Assembly: GCF_019711535.1 (NCBI RefSeq)
Contig: NZ_JAIGNP010000002.1
Span: 372,001-436,000, forward strand
Origin: Qipengyuania aestuarii
Lineage (GTDB): Bacteria; Pseudomonadota; Alphaproteobacteria; Sphingomonadales; Sphingomonadaceae
Direction: 5' to 3'
DNA: 64,000 nucleotides
The notes below the pieces were generated by a model, which saw only the letters and a list, made by a program, of their open reading frames with translations, did not search any database and was not told where the DNA came from. Positions within the stretch are counted from its first letter, which is position 1; every line of letters starts with the position of its first letter. This document shows positions 36,303-43,762 of the stretch, piece after piece. The translations under genes and the position numbers were made by a program.

Positions 36303-37220
36303 ATGAGCGAAACAAGCGGCAGCCCGGACAACAATGGCTTTCAGACGAATGCATGGCACTTCGCCGCTCTGATCGTTGGCAATGTCGCGCTGGCGCTCGG
36401 TCCTTGGCTAGTGAGGCTTTCAGATACCGGTCCGATCTCGGCCGCGTTCTGGCGTCTACTGCTTCCAATACCCGTGTTCGCCTTCCTTGCATGGCGAGCC
36501 AGGACGCCAGGTCCGATCGACAGGAAGCTGGCATTGCTGGTTATGATGGCGGGCCTTTTTTTCGCGGCCGATCTGGCTAGCTGGCATGTTGGTATTGAGC
36601 GCACACGCCTCGGCAATGCCGTGCTTTTCGGGAACTCGGGAAGCGTAATCCTGATGGTCTGGGGGCTTATCGCTTTGCGCCGCGCGCCATCCTGGCGGGA
36701 AGCAGGCGGCGTTATGGCGGCATTTGTTGGCGCCGCCATTTTGCTGGGGCGCAGTCTGGAGATTTCGGCCGAGAATTTCGTGGGCGACCTGTTCTGCCTT
36801 TTTGCAGGCGTATGCTACGCGTTTTATCTGCTTCCCAGCCAACGCGCACGCACGGCCCTGGGCCAGTGGAGCGTGCTGCTGCTGGTCTGCATCGCGGCAT
36901 CACCGCTCTTGCTCGCGTTGGCGATTTCAGCGGGCGAACCTATCTGGCCAGGCGGCGCCGGATGGACACCAGTCCTCCTGCTGGCAATCAGCAGTCAGGT
37001 CGTGGGGCAGGGCCTGCTCGTCTATTCTCTCAAGAATTTCTCCCCGTTCATCATCGGGATGGCGTTGCTGACTCAACCTGCGGTGGCGGCGAGCGTCGGA
37101 TGGCTGGCATTTGGCGAAATGCTCGTTCCGCTGGATATTGTCGGGATGGGATTGATCGCTGCGGCACTGCTGCTGGCGAAAAGCACTCCTCGCCAGCGCG
37201 CTCCTACCGCTTCATCCTGA
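36303..37220 (+). CDS. EamA/DMT-family transporter
   Basis: The 305-residue protein has ten predicted helices in two EamA repeats, with the conserved proline/glycine and TQPAVAASVGWLAFGE segment near the end. DMT proteins export amino acids, nucleotides or other metabolites. I chose the ATG at 36303; a GTG three codons earlier is also possible. Its last 17 bases overlap the convergent DUF2254 gene. The substrate is unknown. Confidence 0.87.
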   Translation: MSETSGSPDNNGFQTNAWHFAALIVGNVALALGPWLVRLSDTGPISAAFWRLLLPIPVFAFLAWRARTPGPIDRKLALLVMMAGLFFAADLASWHVGIERTRLGNAVLFGNSGSVILMVWGLIALRRAPSWREAGGVMAAFVGAAILLGRSLEISAENFVGDLFCLFAGVCYAFYLLPSQRARTALGQWSVLLLVCIAASPLLLALAISAGEPIWPGGAGWTPVLLLAISSQVVGQGLLVYSLKNFSPFIIGMALLTQPAVAASVGWLAFGEMLVPLDIVGMGLIAAALLLAKSTPRQRAPTASS

Positions 37221-38529
37221 TGAGGAACTGTTGGTAGCGGGCCTCTACTTCGTGAAGCTCAGGGCCGACGAGGTGCTCACGCGCCTGTTCACGCAGCAAA
37301 TCTCCCTGTAATTTCAGTTCCGCCCGACGGGTCTCGTCATCAAGCGTCGATGCAGCGTCGACCAGCGCGTCGAAAGTCACCAGGGCAGCAATGCGGTTCG
37401 TTGCCAGCCCTCCGCGCATGGCGCCGAAACCGCGCCTTACGAAATGGTCGAAATCGTCTTCAAGCAAGATGAGATGGGGCTCCTCGCCCGCTGCCGCAAA
37501 GGACCGCGTCAACTTTCGCCGCGCGAGTTCAGCCGTGGCTGCGCCAAGCCAGTGGACTGCGGTCACTGCAGTGAAAGGGTCATTGATGCCGGGCGAAAGG
37601 GCTCGGAGCCCGATTTCTACCAGCTCGTCGATCAGGAACTGCATATCCTGACTGGGTGTACGCATGCTGCCAAGTGTGAAGGCCGCGCGAACCTCGTCAT
37701 CAGGGCAGTCCTCAACCACATCCATGTCCGCCCAATAGGCGATAGTCACATCTGGATGTACGAAGTCGCCAGTGCGGACAGCCAGTTTCAGCTTGCCGTT
37801 TTCCTTCTCCGCCAGCTTTTCGAGCTTCGCGAAACCGATAGCTTGGACGTATCCGGTGGCATGGGAAACTATCGGAACACCATCGGGGGCTCCTCCAGTA
37901 TTTTCACCGTCATTATTATCGGGAAATCGATCCTCGATTTCTTCCAGCAACCTCGCTCCGATCCCCTTCAGAACGGTATTGATGCGAATAGACGCTGGAA
38001 TGTGATTGAGGAAGTAAACAAGCACCGCCACGCTTAGCAACATGAGCGCGAAGGCTGTGAGCATGGACAGCTGAGGCACGAACCCAGGAAGGGAACCGGA
38101 GGCGATCGGATCCTGCAAATCAGCAGGAGCCTCATGTTCCGCGCGCACGGTGCGAAGGATCAGGATTGAATAAACAAAGGTACCGATGAAGGTGGCAAGA
38201 CTGAACTGATTGCCGCGGTCCTCCATGAAGTTCGTCAGGAGCCGCGGCCCGTAATTACCGCTGGCATACGCGACCGCGGCGATGGTGATCGAAAAGACGG
38301 TGGAGGCCACGCCGATCATCGCACCCGCAATGACCGACAGCATGTTGCTGGCCCCATCGGGACGTGCGGGCTGCAACCAGCTGACGTCGGTGACAGAAGT
38401 CGCGTAGCCATTGCGGTCGAGCCACAATGTTAGCGTGGCGAGGAGAAGGGCGGCAATCGAGAAGAGGGCAGGAAGGAACCAGTAGCTCGCATTCACGTCG
38501 AGCCAGATCTTTTTCAAATAAGCGGTCAT
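37204..38529 (-). CDS. DUF2254 membrane protein (second of a tandem pair)
   Basis: The 441-residue protein has an N-terminal half with about four membrane helices (around 19-37, 62-85, 108-127, 150-170). LSVIAGAMIGVASTVFSITIAAVA and QFSLATFIGTFVYSILILR are typical of DUF2254 (Pfam PF10011). The C-terminal half is a soluble domain with SPGINDPFTAV and other conserved motifs. Function is unknown for the family. The start overlaps the stop of the next DUF2254 gene by four bases (ATGA), so the pair is translationally coupled. Confidence 0.88.
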   Translation of the reverse strand: MTAYLKKIWLDVNASYWFLPALFSIAALLLATLTLWLDRNGYATSVTDVSWLQPARPDGASNMLSVIAGAMIGVASTVFSITIAAVAYASGNYGPRLLTNFMEDRGNQFSLATFIGTFVYSILILRTVRAEHEAPADLQDPIASGSLPGFVPQLSMLTAFALMLLSVAVLVYFLNHIPASIRINTVLKGIGARLLEEIEDRFPDNNDGENTGGAPDGVPIVSHATGYVQAIGFAKLEKLAEKENGKLKLAVRTGDFVHPDVTIAYWADMDVVEDCPDDEVRAAFTLGSMRTPSQDMQFLIDELVEIGLRALSPGINDPFTAVTAVHWLGAATAELARRKLTRSFAAAGEEPHLILLEDDFDHFVRRGFGAMRGGLATNRIAALVTFDALVDAASTLDDETRRAELKLQGDLLREQAREHLVGPELHEVEARYQQFLIRMKR

Positions 38530-39821
38530 CCAGTCCCTGCCTCTGCCCTCAATTGCGCCAGACTAAGATCGAGCGCATTCCTGTCCTTGTCGATTTCGCA
38601 CCGCGCACGCGCTTGCTGGTGAAGTTCGGCACCATATTCGGTGAGAAAAGCTACGAGGCCCGGCGCGTCGGAGCAATGCAAACGGATAAGCCGCCGAAGG
38701 TTTCCGAGGATACGCAGCGAGACAGAGGGGTAATCCGCCGCGGCTTGTCTCAGGGCAGCAAGGGGATCTTCGAAGAGCCCGCGGAAATCCTGTCCGGGTA
38801 ACGCGATGGTCGGGTAATCCACGCTGACGGGGACGCTTCCTTCATCTATCCAGTTTCCGCAATGGCCGGAAGCGACTTCGGTCAACGCGTCGACAGCAGC
38901 CAGCGCGGTGTAAAAATCGTTGACGGCCGGGGAAAGCGCGCGGGCCGCGATTTCGACCAGCAGGCGGATCTGAAACACGGCGCCTTGCGTATTGCTGCGA
39001 AACTTGCCGATCGGGATGGCCCTGAGAACTGCTTTCGGATCTCCGCAATTTGACTCGCATGAGACAAGCAGTTGGCCCTTTAGGACATGCTGGCCGGGGG
39101 CGACTTCAAGCCGCGACTTTCCGCTGTCGGCAAGTGCCTCGCTCAGCCGCTTCAGCTCTACCCCTTCGACATATCCGCTTCGCGGTGCTCGCACGCCGTC
39201 ACCCGATCTCATGTCGGTTTGTAGAACCGGCGTAAGCTCGATTACGCTGGTTCGCCCGTCGAACGCGACGGCGTCGATTGCCCTGTCGACGAACATCGTG
39301 CGCCCGAGATCGTGGGTCGCCACGGCCAGCATGACCGTATTGACGATCAATAGGAAAACTGTGGAGGCGAAAGTGGCGAGAGGGGTGTCGATGAGATCGG
39401 CATCCGCGTCCATCGCGTTCATCGTCAGGGTGGCATGGATCAGGGTGAAGCACAGCCCGGCAATGGATACGCGAACGAGACGCTTGGCCAACCAGCGGTC
39501 AATGAGCCGCACGCCCAGATTGCCTGCTGCAATGGTCAAAACGATTAATGAGATGGAAAAGTACAGGGTAAGGAAAGCCGCATCTATGCCGGCAATCAGC
39601 GCCGCAGCATCACGCGCAGTTTCCGCCGAGGCGACGGGGGCGAGGTTCCGGTCAAGGATCCAGGCAGTGAGCCCGTTGCGATCGGCATGCAAGCTGACGG
39701 CGAAGACCAGCGGCGCGGCAATAACGGCACAAAGCGCCAAGGACCAATAATTGGCAGTGAGACGGTGCACGAACCAGCCGAACAGGTCGTTTATCGGTTT
39801 TGGTCCAGTCAAAAAGCGCAC
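38526..39821 (-). CDS. DUF2254 membrane protein (first of a tandem pair)
   Basis: The 431-residue paralogue has the same plan as its neighbour: four N-terminal helices and a soluble C-terminal domain with the equivalent SPAVNDFYTALAAVDALTE motif. Sequence similarity between the two is clear but moderate, so the duplication is old. The GTG start at 39821 lacks a strong ribosome site. The gene is divergent from the rhodopsin across a 131-base spacer holding a palindrome. A shared regulator with the rhodopsin is possible but unproven. Confidence 0.85.
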   Translation of the reverse strand: MRFLTGPKPINDLFGWFVHRLTANYWSLALCAVIAAPLVFAVSLHADRNGLTAWILDRNLAPVASAETARDAAALIAGIDAAFLTLYFSISLIVLTIAAGNLGVRLIDRWLAKRLVRVSIAGLCFTLIHATLTMNAMDADADLIDTPLATFASTVFLLIVNTVMLAVATHDLGRTMFVDRAIDAVAFDGRTSVIELTPVLQTDMRSGDGVRAPRSGYVEGVELKRLSEALADSGKSRLEVAPGQHVLKGQLLVSCESNCGDPKAVLRAIPIGKFRSNTQGAVFQIRLLVEIAARALSPAVNDFYTALAAVDALTEVASGHCGNWIDEGSVPVSVDYPTIALPGQDFRGLFEDPLAALRQAAADYPSVSLRILGNLRRLIRLHCSDAPGLVAFLTEYGAELHQQARARCEIDKDRNALDLSLAQLRAEAGTG

Positions 39822-39845
39822 CCCACAATTACTTAGTCAGGAACA

Positions 39846-39870
39846 CAACCGTGAAATCGCGATTTGGTTG
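39846..39870. promoter_or_regulatory. Palindromic operator-like element in the DUF2254/rhodopsin spacer
   Basis: AAATCGCGATTT (39854-39865) is a perfect 12-base palindrome flanked by CAACC (39846-39850) and GGTTG (39866-39870), with a GTG insertion on the left side only. Its position between divergent genes suits a dimeric regulator. No known motif is matched. Confidence 0.5.
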
Positions 39871-39952
39871 CTACGCGCACAGCTTAAGGGGGTAAGGACT
39901 GGGCAGTGTCGCTTCAATTGGGGCAAGTCCCCCTTTTTCGAAGGACAATGGC

Positions 39953-40819
39953 ATGATTGCTGAACAAGCTGTGGCTCAGTTGGGGAGTATCGAGAACCTC
40001 GTCACCCTTACAGCCGAACAATTTACCAGCGGATCGCTGATCCTGATGGTCAGCTACGGCGCGCATTTCGCGTTTATTCTCTTCTTTCTCATGATGTCAC
40101 TGCAATTGGCGCCGCGGTATCGCATCGTTCCCATCCTTTCGGCAGTGGTCATGGCTTCTGCCGGGCTCAGCCTGCTGCGGGAATTCAATCTCTGGCAGAG
40201 CAGTTACGAACTGGTCGCGGGCGTCTATCGACCCCTGGCCGAAAATCAGAGCTTCACCAACGCTTTCCGATATGGAAACTGGACGATCACGGTCCCCATT
40301 CTGCTGACGCAGCTGGCTATCGCATTCGGCATCGCCCGGCCAGATCTTCACAAGCGTGCACTCCGCATGATCGTGCCCGCCGTGCTGATGATCTGGACCG
40401 GTCTCTACGGCCAGTTCGGCGAAACGGGTGACTGGTCGCGTTTCAACATCTGGGGCGTGATTTCGACGATATTCTTCGTATGGCTGATCATCGAAGTCCG
40501 CGGCGTCATCTCGATCGGCGTGGCCAACAGCCCGGCCGAACTGAAGGCGTGGCCCAAGAACATCTGGTGGTACTTCCTCGCCACTTGGGGCATCTATCCC
40601 ATCGCCTATGCCCTGCCGCAGCTTGGCTTCAATGGCGATGTGGTGGTCATCCGCCAGTTGCTGTTCTCGGTTGCCGACATCTCGTCGAAGCTGATCTACG
40701 GCCTCATCCTGAGCCGCTATGTCCTTCGTCGCTCGGCGCTCGAAGGCTATGTCCCGGCAGCCGAAGCGCTCGAGACTTCGCCGCTTGGCTCGGCAGTCGC
40801 CTCGCGCAGGGGAGACTGA
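39953..40819 (+). CDS. Microbial rhodopsin with the NTQ motif of chloride pumps
   Basis: The 288-residue protein has seven membrane helices. Helix 7 carries the retinal Schiff-base lysine K246 in SVADISSKLIYG, with the second counterion D242. Helix 3 reads RYGNWTITVPILLTQ: where proteorhodopsin has Asp, Thr and Glu (D97, T101, E108), this protein has N109, T113 and Q120. This NTQ triad defines inward light-driven chloride pumps of marine bacteria (Nonlabens and Fulvimarina types). Proton pumping is unlikely because both carboxylates are lost. AAGGA lies seven bases upstream of the ATG. The blh gene for retinal follows, so the chromophore can be made in the same cell. Confidence 0.93.
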   Translation: MIAEQAVAQLGSIENLVTLTAEQFTSGSLILMVSYGAHFAFILFFLMMSLQLAPRYRIVPILSAVVMASAGLSLLREFNLWQSSYELVAGVYRPLAENQSFTNAFRYGNWTITVPILLTQLAIAFGIARPDLHKRALRMIVPAVLMIWTGLYGQFGETGDWSRFNIWGVISTIFFVWLIIEVRGVISIGVANSPAELKAWPKNIWWYFLATWGIYPIAYALPQLGFNGDVVVIRQLLFSVADISSKLIYGLILSRYVLRRSALEGYVPAAEALETSPLGSAVASRRGD

Positions 40820-40840
40820 CGGCTGAGACCGGCTACCGCC

Positions 40841-41641
40841 TTGAACAAGAGAGGGCCCTGGCACAATGCCGGGGCCCTTTTCTCGTGGGTGGTGGTCGCC
40901 TTGGCCGTCATCGCCCAGTTTGCGGGCGAGGATTTCGCCATCTGCCTCGGTCTTGTGCTTTTCGTGCTCGGCCTTTCGCACGGTGCCGGCGACGAGCAGG
41001 AAGATACGCTCGCGTCTTTCACGCTCGTTCACGCCGCTGCCTATGTCGTCATCGGCGCAGCGGTGGCTGGGCTGTTTCTCATCGAACCGCTGGGCGGGCT
41101 GGCGCTCTTCTTTGCCCTTTCCGCCTGGCACTTCTCGCGCAGCGACTGCCGGTTTGACCAGACAACGCGCATTGCGATCGCAGGGCTGGCGGTAGGCGGC
41201 AGCGCGCTGTTTCGCGCGAACGAGACCGCCGAAGTGCTGAGCTTCGTGACGGGCGAAGACCTGCCGGTCAATTTCCTGCGCTTTCTGGCGCTGGCGGGGA
41301 TCGGCGGCACCGGCTTCGCGCTATATGCTTTCATCAAGGGGCGGCGCGGCTTCGGTCACGCGGTAGTGGCCGGCCTTTCGACCGCCTTCCTGCAGCCCGT
41401 ACTGGCAGTGGGTCTGATCTTCCTGATCGCGCATGCTATGCCGGTGCAGGAGCGACAGATCGCCGCTTACGGCATGCACCGCGTCCTGCGTGCCGTCGCT
41501 CTCCCGACCGCCATTGCCACCCTTGGCGCCGTGGCCTTGGCAATAGCGGCCTTTCTGGGAGATTTGCCGACACAGATCGCCGTGGCGCTCGCATTCGGCA
41601 TGGCCACGCCGCACATGCTGACCGAGCGGCTGGAGCGTTAG
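40841..41641 (+). CDS. blh: Brp/Blh-family beta-carotene 15,15'-dioxygenase
   Basis: Blh cleaves beta-carotene to two retinal molecules for rhodopsin. The membrane protein of up to 266 residues shows the family histidines in GLSHGAGD, SAWHFSRSD, IAHAMPVQE and the C-terminal TPHMLTERL. The longest frame opens at a TTG (40841) inside the terminator-like hairpin and lacks a ribosome site. A CTG at 40823 has AGGGGAG upstream, and GTG codons at 40886-40889 lie after the hairpin. The true start is therefore uncertain. It follows the rhodopsin in the same frame and ends in a four-base overlap with the convergent nadA. Confidence 0.9.
   Translation: MNKRGPWHNAGALFSWVVVALAVIAQFAGEDFAICLGLVLFVLGLSHGAGDEQEDTLASFTLVHAAAYVVIGAAVAGLFLIEPLGGLALFFALSAWHFSRSDCRFDQTTRIAIAGLAVGGSALFRANETAEVLSFVTGEDLPVNFLRFLALAGIGGTGFALYAFIKGRRGFGHAVVAGLSTAFLQPVLAVGLIFLIAHAMPVQERQIAAYGMHRVLRAVALPTAIATLGAVALAIAAFLGDLPTQIAVALAFGMATPHMLTERLER
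40850..40884 (+). terminator. Strong hairpin with T run between rhodopsin and blh
   Basis: AGGGCCCTGGCA (40852-40863) pairs with TGCCGGGGCCCT (40867-40878) through 12 pairs, one of them G-U, with a CAA loop, followed by TTT (40879-40881). It has the form of an intrinsic terminator for the rhodopsin mRNA. It overlaps the first codons of the longest blh frame, so read-through would set blh level. Confidence 0.8.
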
Positions 41642-42624
41642 ACGCGGCCCAGATCGCCCTGGCCGATGGTTCCGCTGGCCATTTCCAGCATCCGGTCCAG
41701 GCTCTGCTTTGCCTGCAGCCGCAAACCTTCCTCGATCTCGATCCGCGGCTCCAGCGTATCGAGACATTTATAGAGTTTCTCGAGCGTATTCAGAGCCATG
41801 TAGGGGCAGATATTGCAGCTGCAGTTTCCATCCGCGCCGGGCGCCCCGATGAAGGTCTTTTCAGGCAGTGCCTTTTCCATCTGGTGGATGATGTGCGGCT
41901 CTGTCGCAACAATCAGCGTGTCGCCTTCGAAAGTCTCCGCGAATTGGAGAATGCCGCTGGTCGAGCCTACGTAATCGGCATGGTCGACGATGGTCGGCGG
42001 ACATTCGGGATGCGCGGCAATCGGGGCGTCAGGGTGCTGCTGCTTGAGTTTCAGCAGCTCCGTCTCACTGAACGCTTCATGCACGATGCAGACGCCCGGC
42101 CACAGCAGCATTTCACGGTTGAACTTCCGGCTCATGTACCCGCCCAGGTGACGGTCGGGGCCGAAGATGATTTTCTGATCTTCGGGGATCTGGCTGATGA
42201 TCGTCTCCGCGCTCGACGACGTGACGATGATGTCGCTGAGCGCTTTCACCTCGGTGGAGCAATTGATGTAGGTCAGCGCGATGTGATCCGGGTGCTTTTC
42301 CCGGAATGCCTTGAATTTTTCAGGCGGACAGCTGTCTTCCAGGCTGCAGCCCGCATCCATGTCAGGCAGGACGACGATCTTTTCGGGGCTCAGGATCTTG
42401 GCCGTATCGGCCATGAACTTCACGCCGCAGAAGGCGATCACATCCGCATCGGTTTCGGCAGCCTTGCGGGAAAGTTCCAGACTGTCTCCCACGAAATCGG
42501 CAAGGTCCTGTATCTGCGCGCTCTGGTAATAATGTGCGAGGATGATCGCATTCTTTTCCTTGCGGAGGCGGTCGATCTCGCTGAGCAGGTCCTGGCCGGT
42601 GGGCATTTGTGTTTCGGCGGTCAT
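41638..42624 (-). CDS. nadA: Quinolinate synthase A
   Basis: NadA condenses iminoaspartate with dihydroxyacetone phosphate to quinolinate in NAD biosynthesis, using a 4Fe-4S cluster. The 328 residues include LAHYYQSAQIQDLADFVGDSL, the GCSLEDSCPP segment, TYINCSTEVKALSD, HPECPP and the C-terminal NCSCNICPYM cysteines. No nadB or nadC is adjacent. Start at 42624; a second ATG six codons inside is possible because no clear ribosome site is seen. Confidence 0.97.
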   Translation of the reverse strand: MTAETQMPTGQDLLSEIDRLRKEKNAIILAHYYQSAQIQDLADFVGDSLELSRKAAETDADVIAFCGVKFMADTAKILSPEKIVVLPDMDAGCSLEDSCPPEKFKAFREKHPDHIALTYINCSTEVKALSDIIVTSSSAETIISQIPEDQKIIFGPDRHLGGYMSRKFNREMLLWPGVCIVHEAFSETELLKLKQQHPDAPIAAHPECPPTIVDHADYVGSTSGILQFAETFEGDTLIVATEPHIIHQMEKALPEKTFIGAPGADGNCSCNICPYMALNTLEKLYKCLDTLEPRIEIEEGLRLQAKQSLDRMLEMASGTIGQGDLGRV

Positions 42625-42770
42625 GTGTCGTGTCTCGTCTGAATTGCTTTATGGGCGCTTATAGAGCGAACGGGCAGCGAGGCGAGGGGGTTCCTTCTCA
42701 GCAGCGCATCCGGAAAAATTGGCGGCCGCGCGATCGGTAATCATCGAATCCGCTGGCTCTCAGATGAAAA

Positions 42771-43646
42771 TCAGACTGCGATCCACTCGTCTCCGTCACG
42801 GCTAACCAGACCGCGCTGCTCCAGATCGATAAGGTGCGCGGTGACGGACATCTTGGCCGCGCCGTGAAGCTTTTCGTCCAGCCCCTTATACATTTTCGGG
42901 ACGAAATCGGCGGCTTTGTGAGGGCCTTCGCGCAGATGCCGCATGATCTGGTTTTCCCGCTGGCGACGATGGCCGATCATGCCCCGGACCAGTTGACGCG
43001 GCTTCTCGATCGCTTCGCCATGGGCCGGATAATAGATGCGGTCCTGTTCGCGGGCGTAAAGTTTTTCCAAGCTCGCCATATATTTCGCCATATCCCCATC
43101 GGGTGGGACCACCACGCTGGTCGACCAGCCCATCACGTGATCACCCGTGAATAGCGCTCCGCTTTCTTCGAGGGCAAAGCACAGGTGATTTGACACGTGG
43201 CCCGGCGTGGCCACGGCTCGCAAAGTCCAGCCCGGACCGGTCATGGCTTCACCGTCTTCCAGCACCCGGTCGGGCTCATAGGTCCGGTCGAAACTGGCAT
43301 CGGCACGCGGCCCACTGTCATTCAGCACCAGCGGCGCGCAGCCCACGATGGGCGCTCCGGTTCTCTTCGCTAGGCTTTTCGCGGCGGGCGAATGATCGCG
43401 GTGCGTGTGTGTGCACATGATCGCAGCAACGTGTTCGTCACCGATGGCGGCATCGAGAGCGAGCAAGTGTTCCCGCTCGTCCGGCCCGGGATCGATGACC
43501 GCGCAGCCGCCTCCGAGCCCGACGACATAACTCTGCGTCCCGGTATAGGTGTAGGGTGACGGATTCGGCGCGAGCACGCGGCGCACGAGCGGTTCGAGCT
43601 GTATCGCGTCGCCGGTGGGCCATGGTTTGGGGGGAAGACCTGCCAT
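42771..43646 (-). CDS. MBL-fold metallohydrolase (LACTB2-like)
   Basis: From the ATG at 43646 (AGGA upstream) the protein has 292 residues: a metallo-beta-lactamase fold with THTHRDH at about 79-85 (H80, H82, D84, H85), TPGHVSNHLCF, TGDHVMGW and YYPAHGEAI. A C-terminal winged-helix-like domain (about 210-285, DLEQRGLVSRDGDEW) follows, as in human LACTB2-type endoribonucleases and bacterial relatives. The substrate is unknown. A longer frame begins at 43700 but lacks a ribosome site. Confidence 0.88.
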   Translation of the reverse strand: MAGLPPKPWPTGDAIQLEPLVRRVLAPNPSPYTYTGTQSYVVGLGGGCAVIDPGPDEREHLLALDAAIGDEHVAAIMCTHTHRDHSPAAKSLAKRTGAPIVGCAPLVLNDSGPRADASFDRTYEPDRVLEDGEAMTGPGWTLRAVATPGHVSNHLCFALEESGALFTGDHVMGWSTSVVVPPDGDMAKYMASLEKLYAREQDRIYYPAHGEAIEKPRQLVRGMIGHRRQRENQIMRHLREGPHKAADFVPKMYKGLDEKLHGAAKMSVTAHLIDLEQRGLVSRDGDEWIAV

Positions 43647-43762
43647 ATCTTTCCTTAGCCGGTCGGCAGGAGGGGATGCAACGCGCCGCTTCGATGCCAA
43701 TCCGCCTCACGTGATGGCTGTCGCCACTCGACTTCGCTTCCTGCGGACGGCACAAGGAAGGC

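Noticed and set aside
39948..39956. Two-codon frame ATG GCA TGA overlapping the rhodopsin start
   Set aside because: Too short to distinguish from chance; the ribosome site spacing fits the rhodopsin ATG better.
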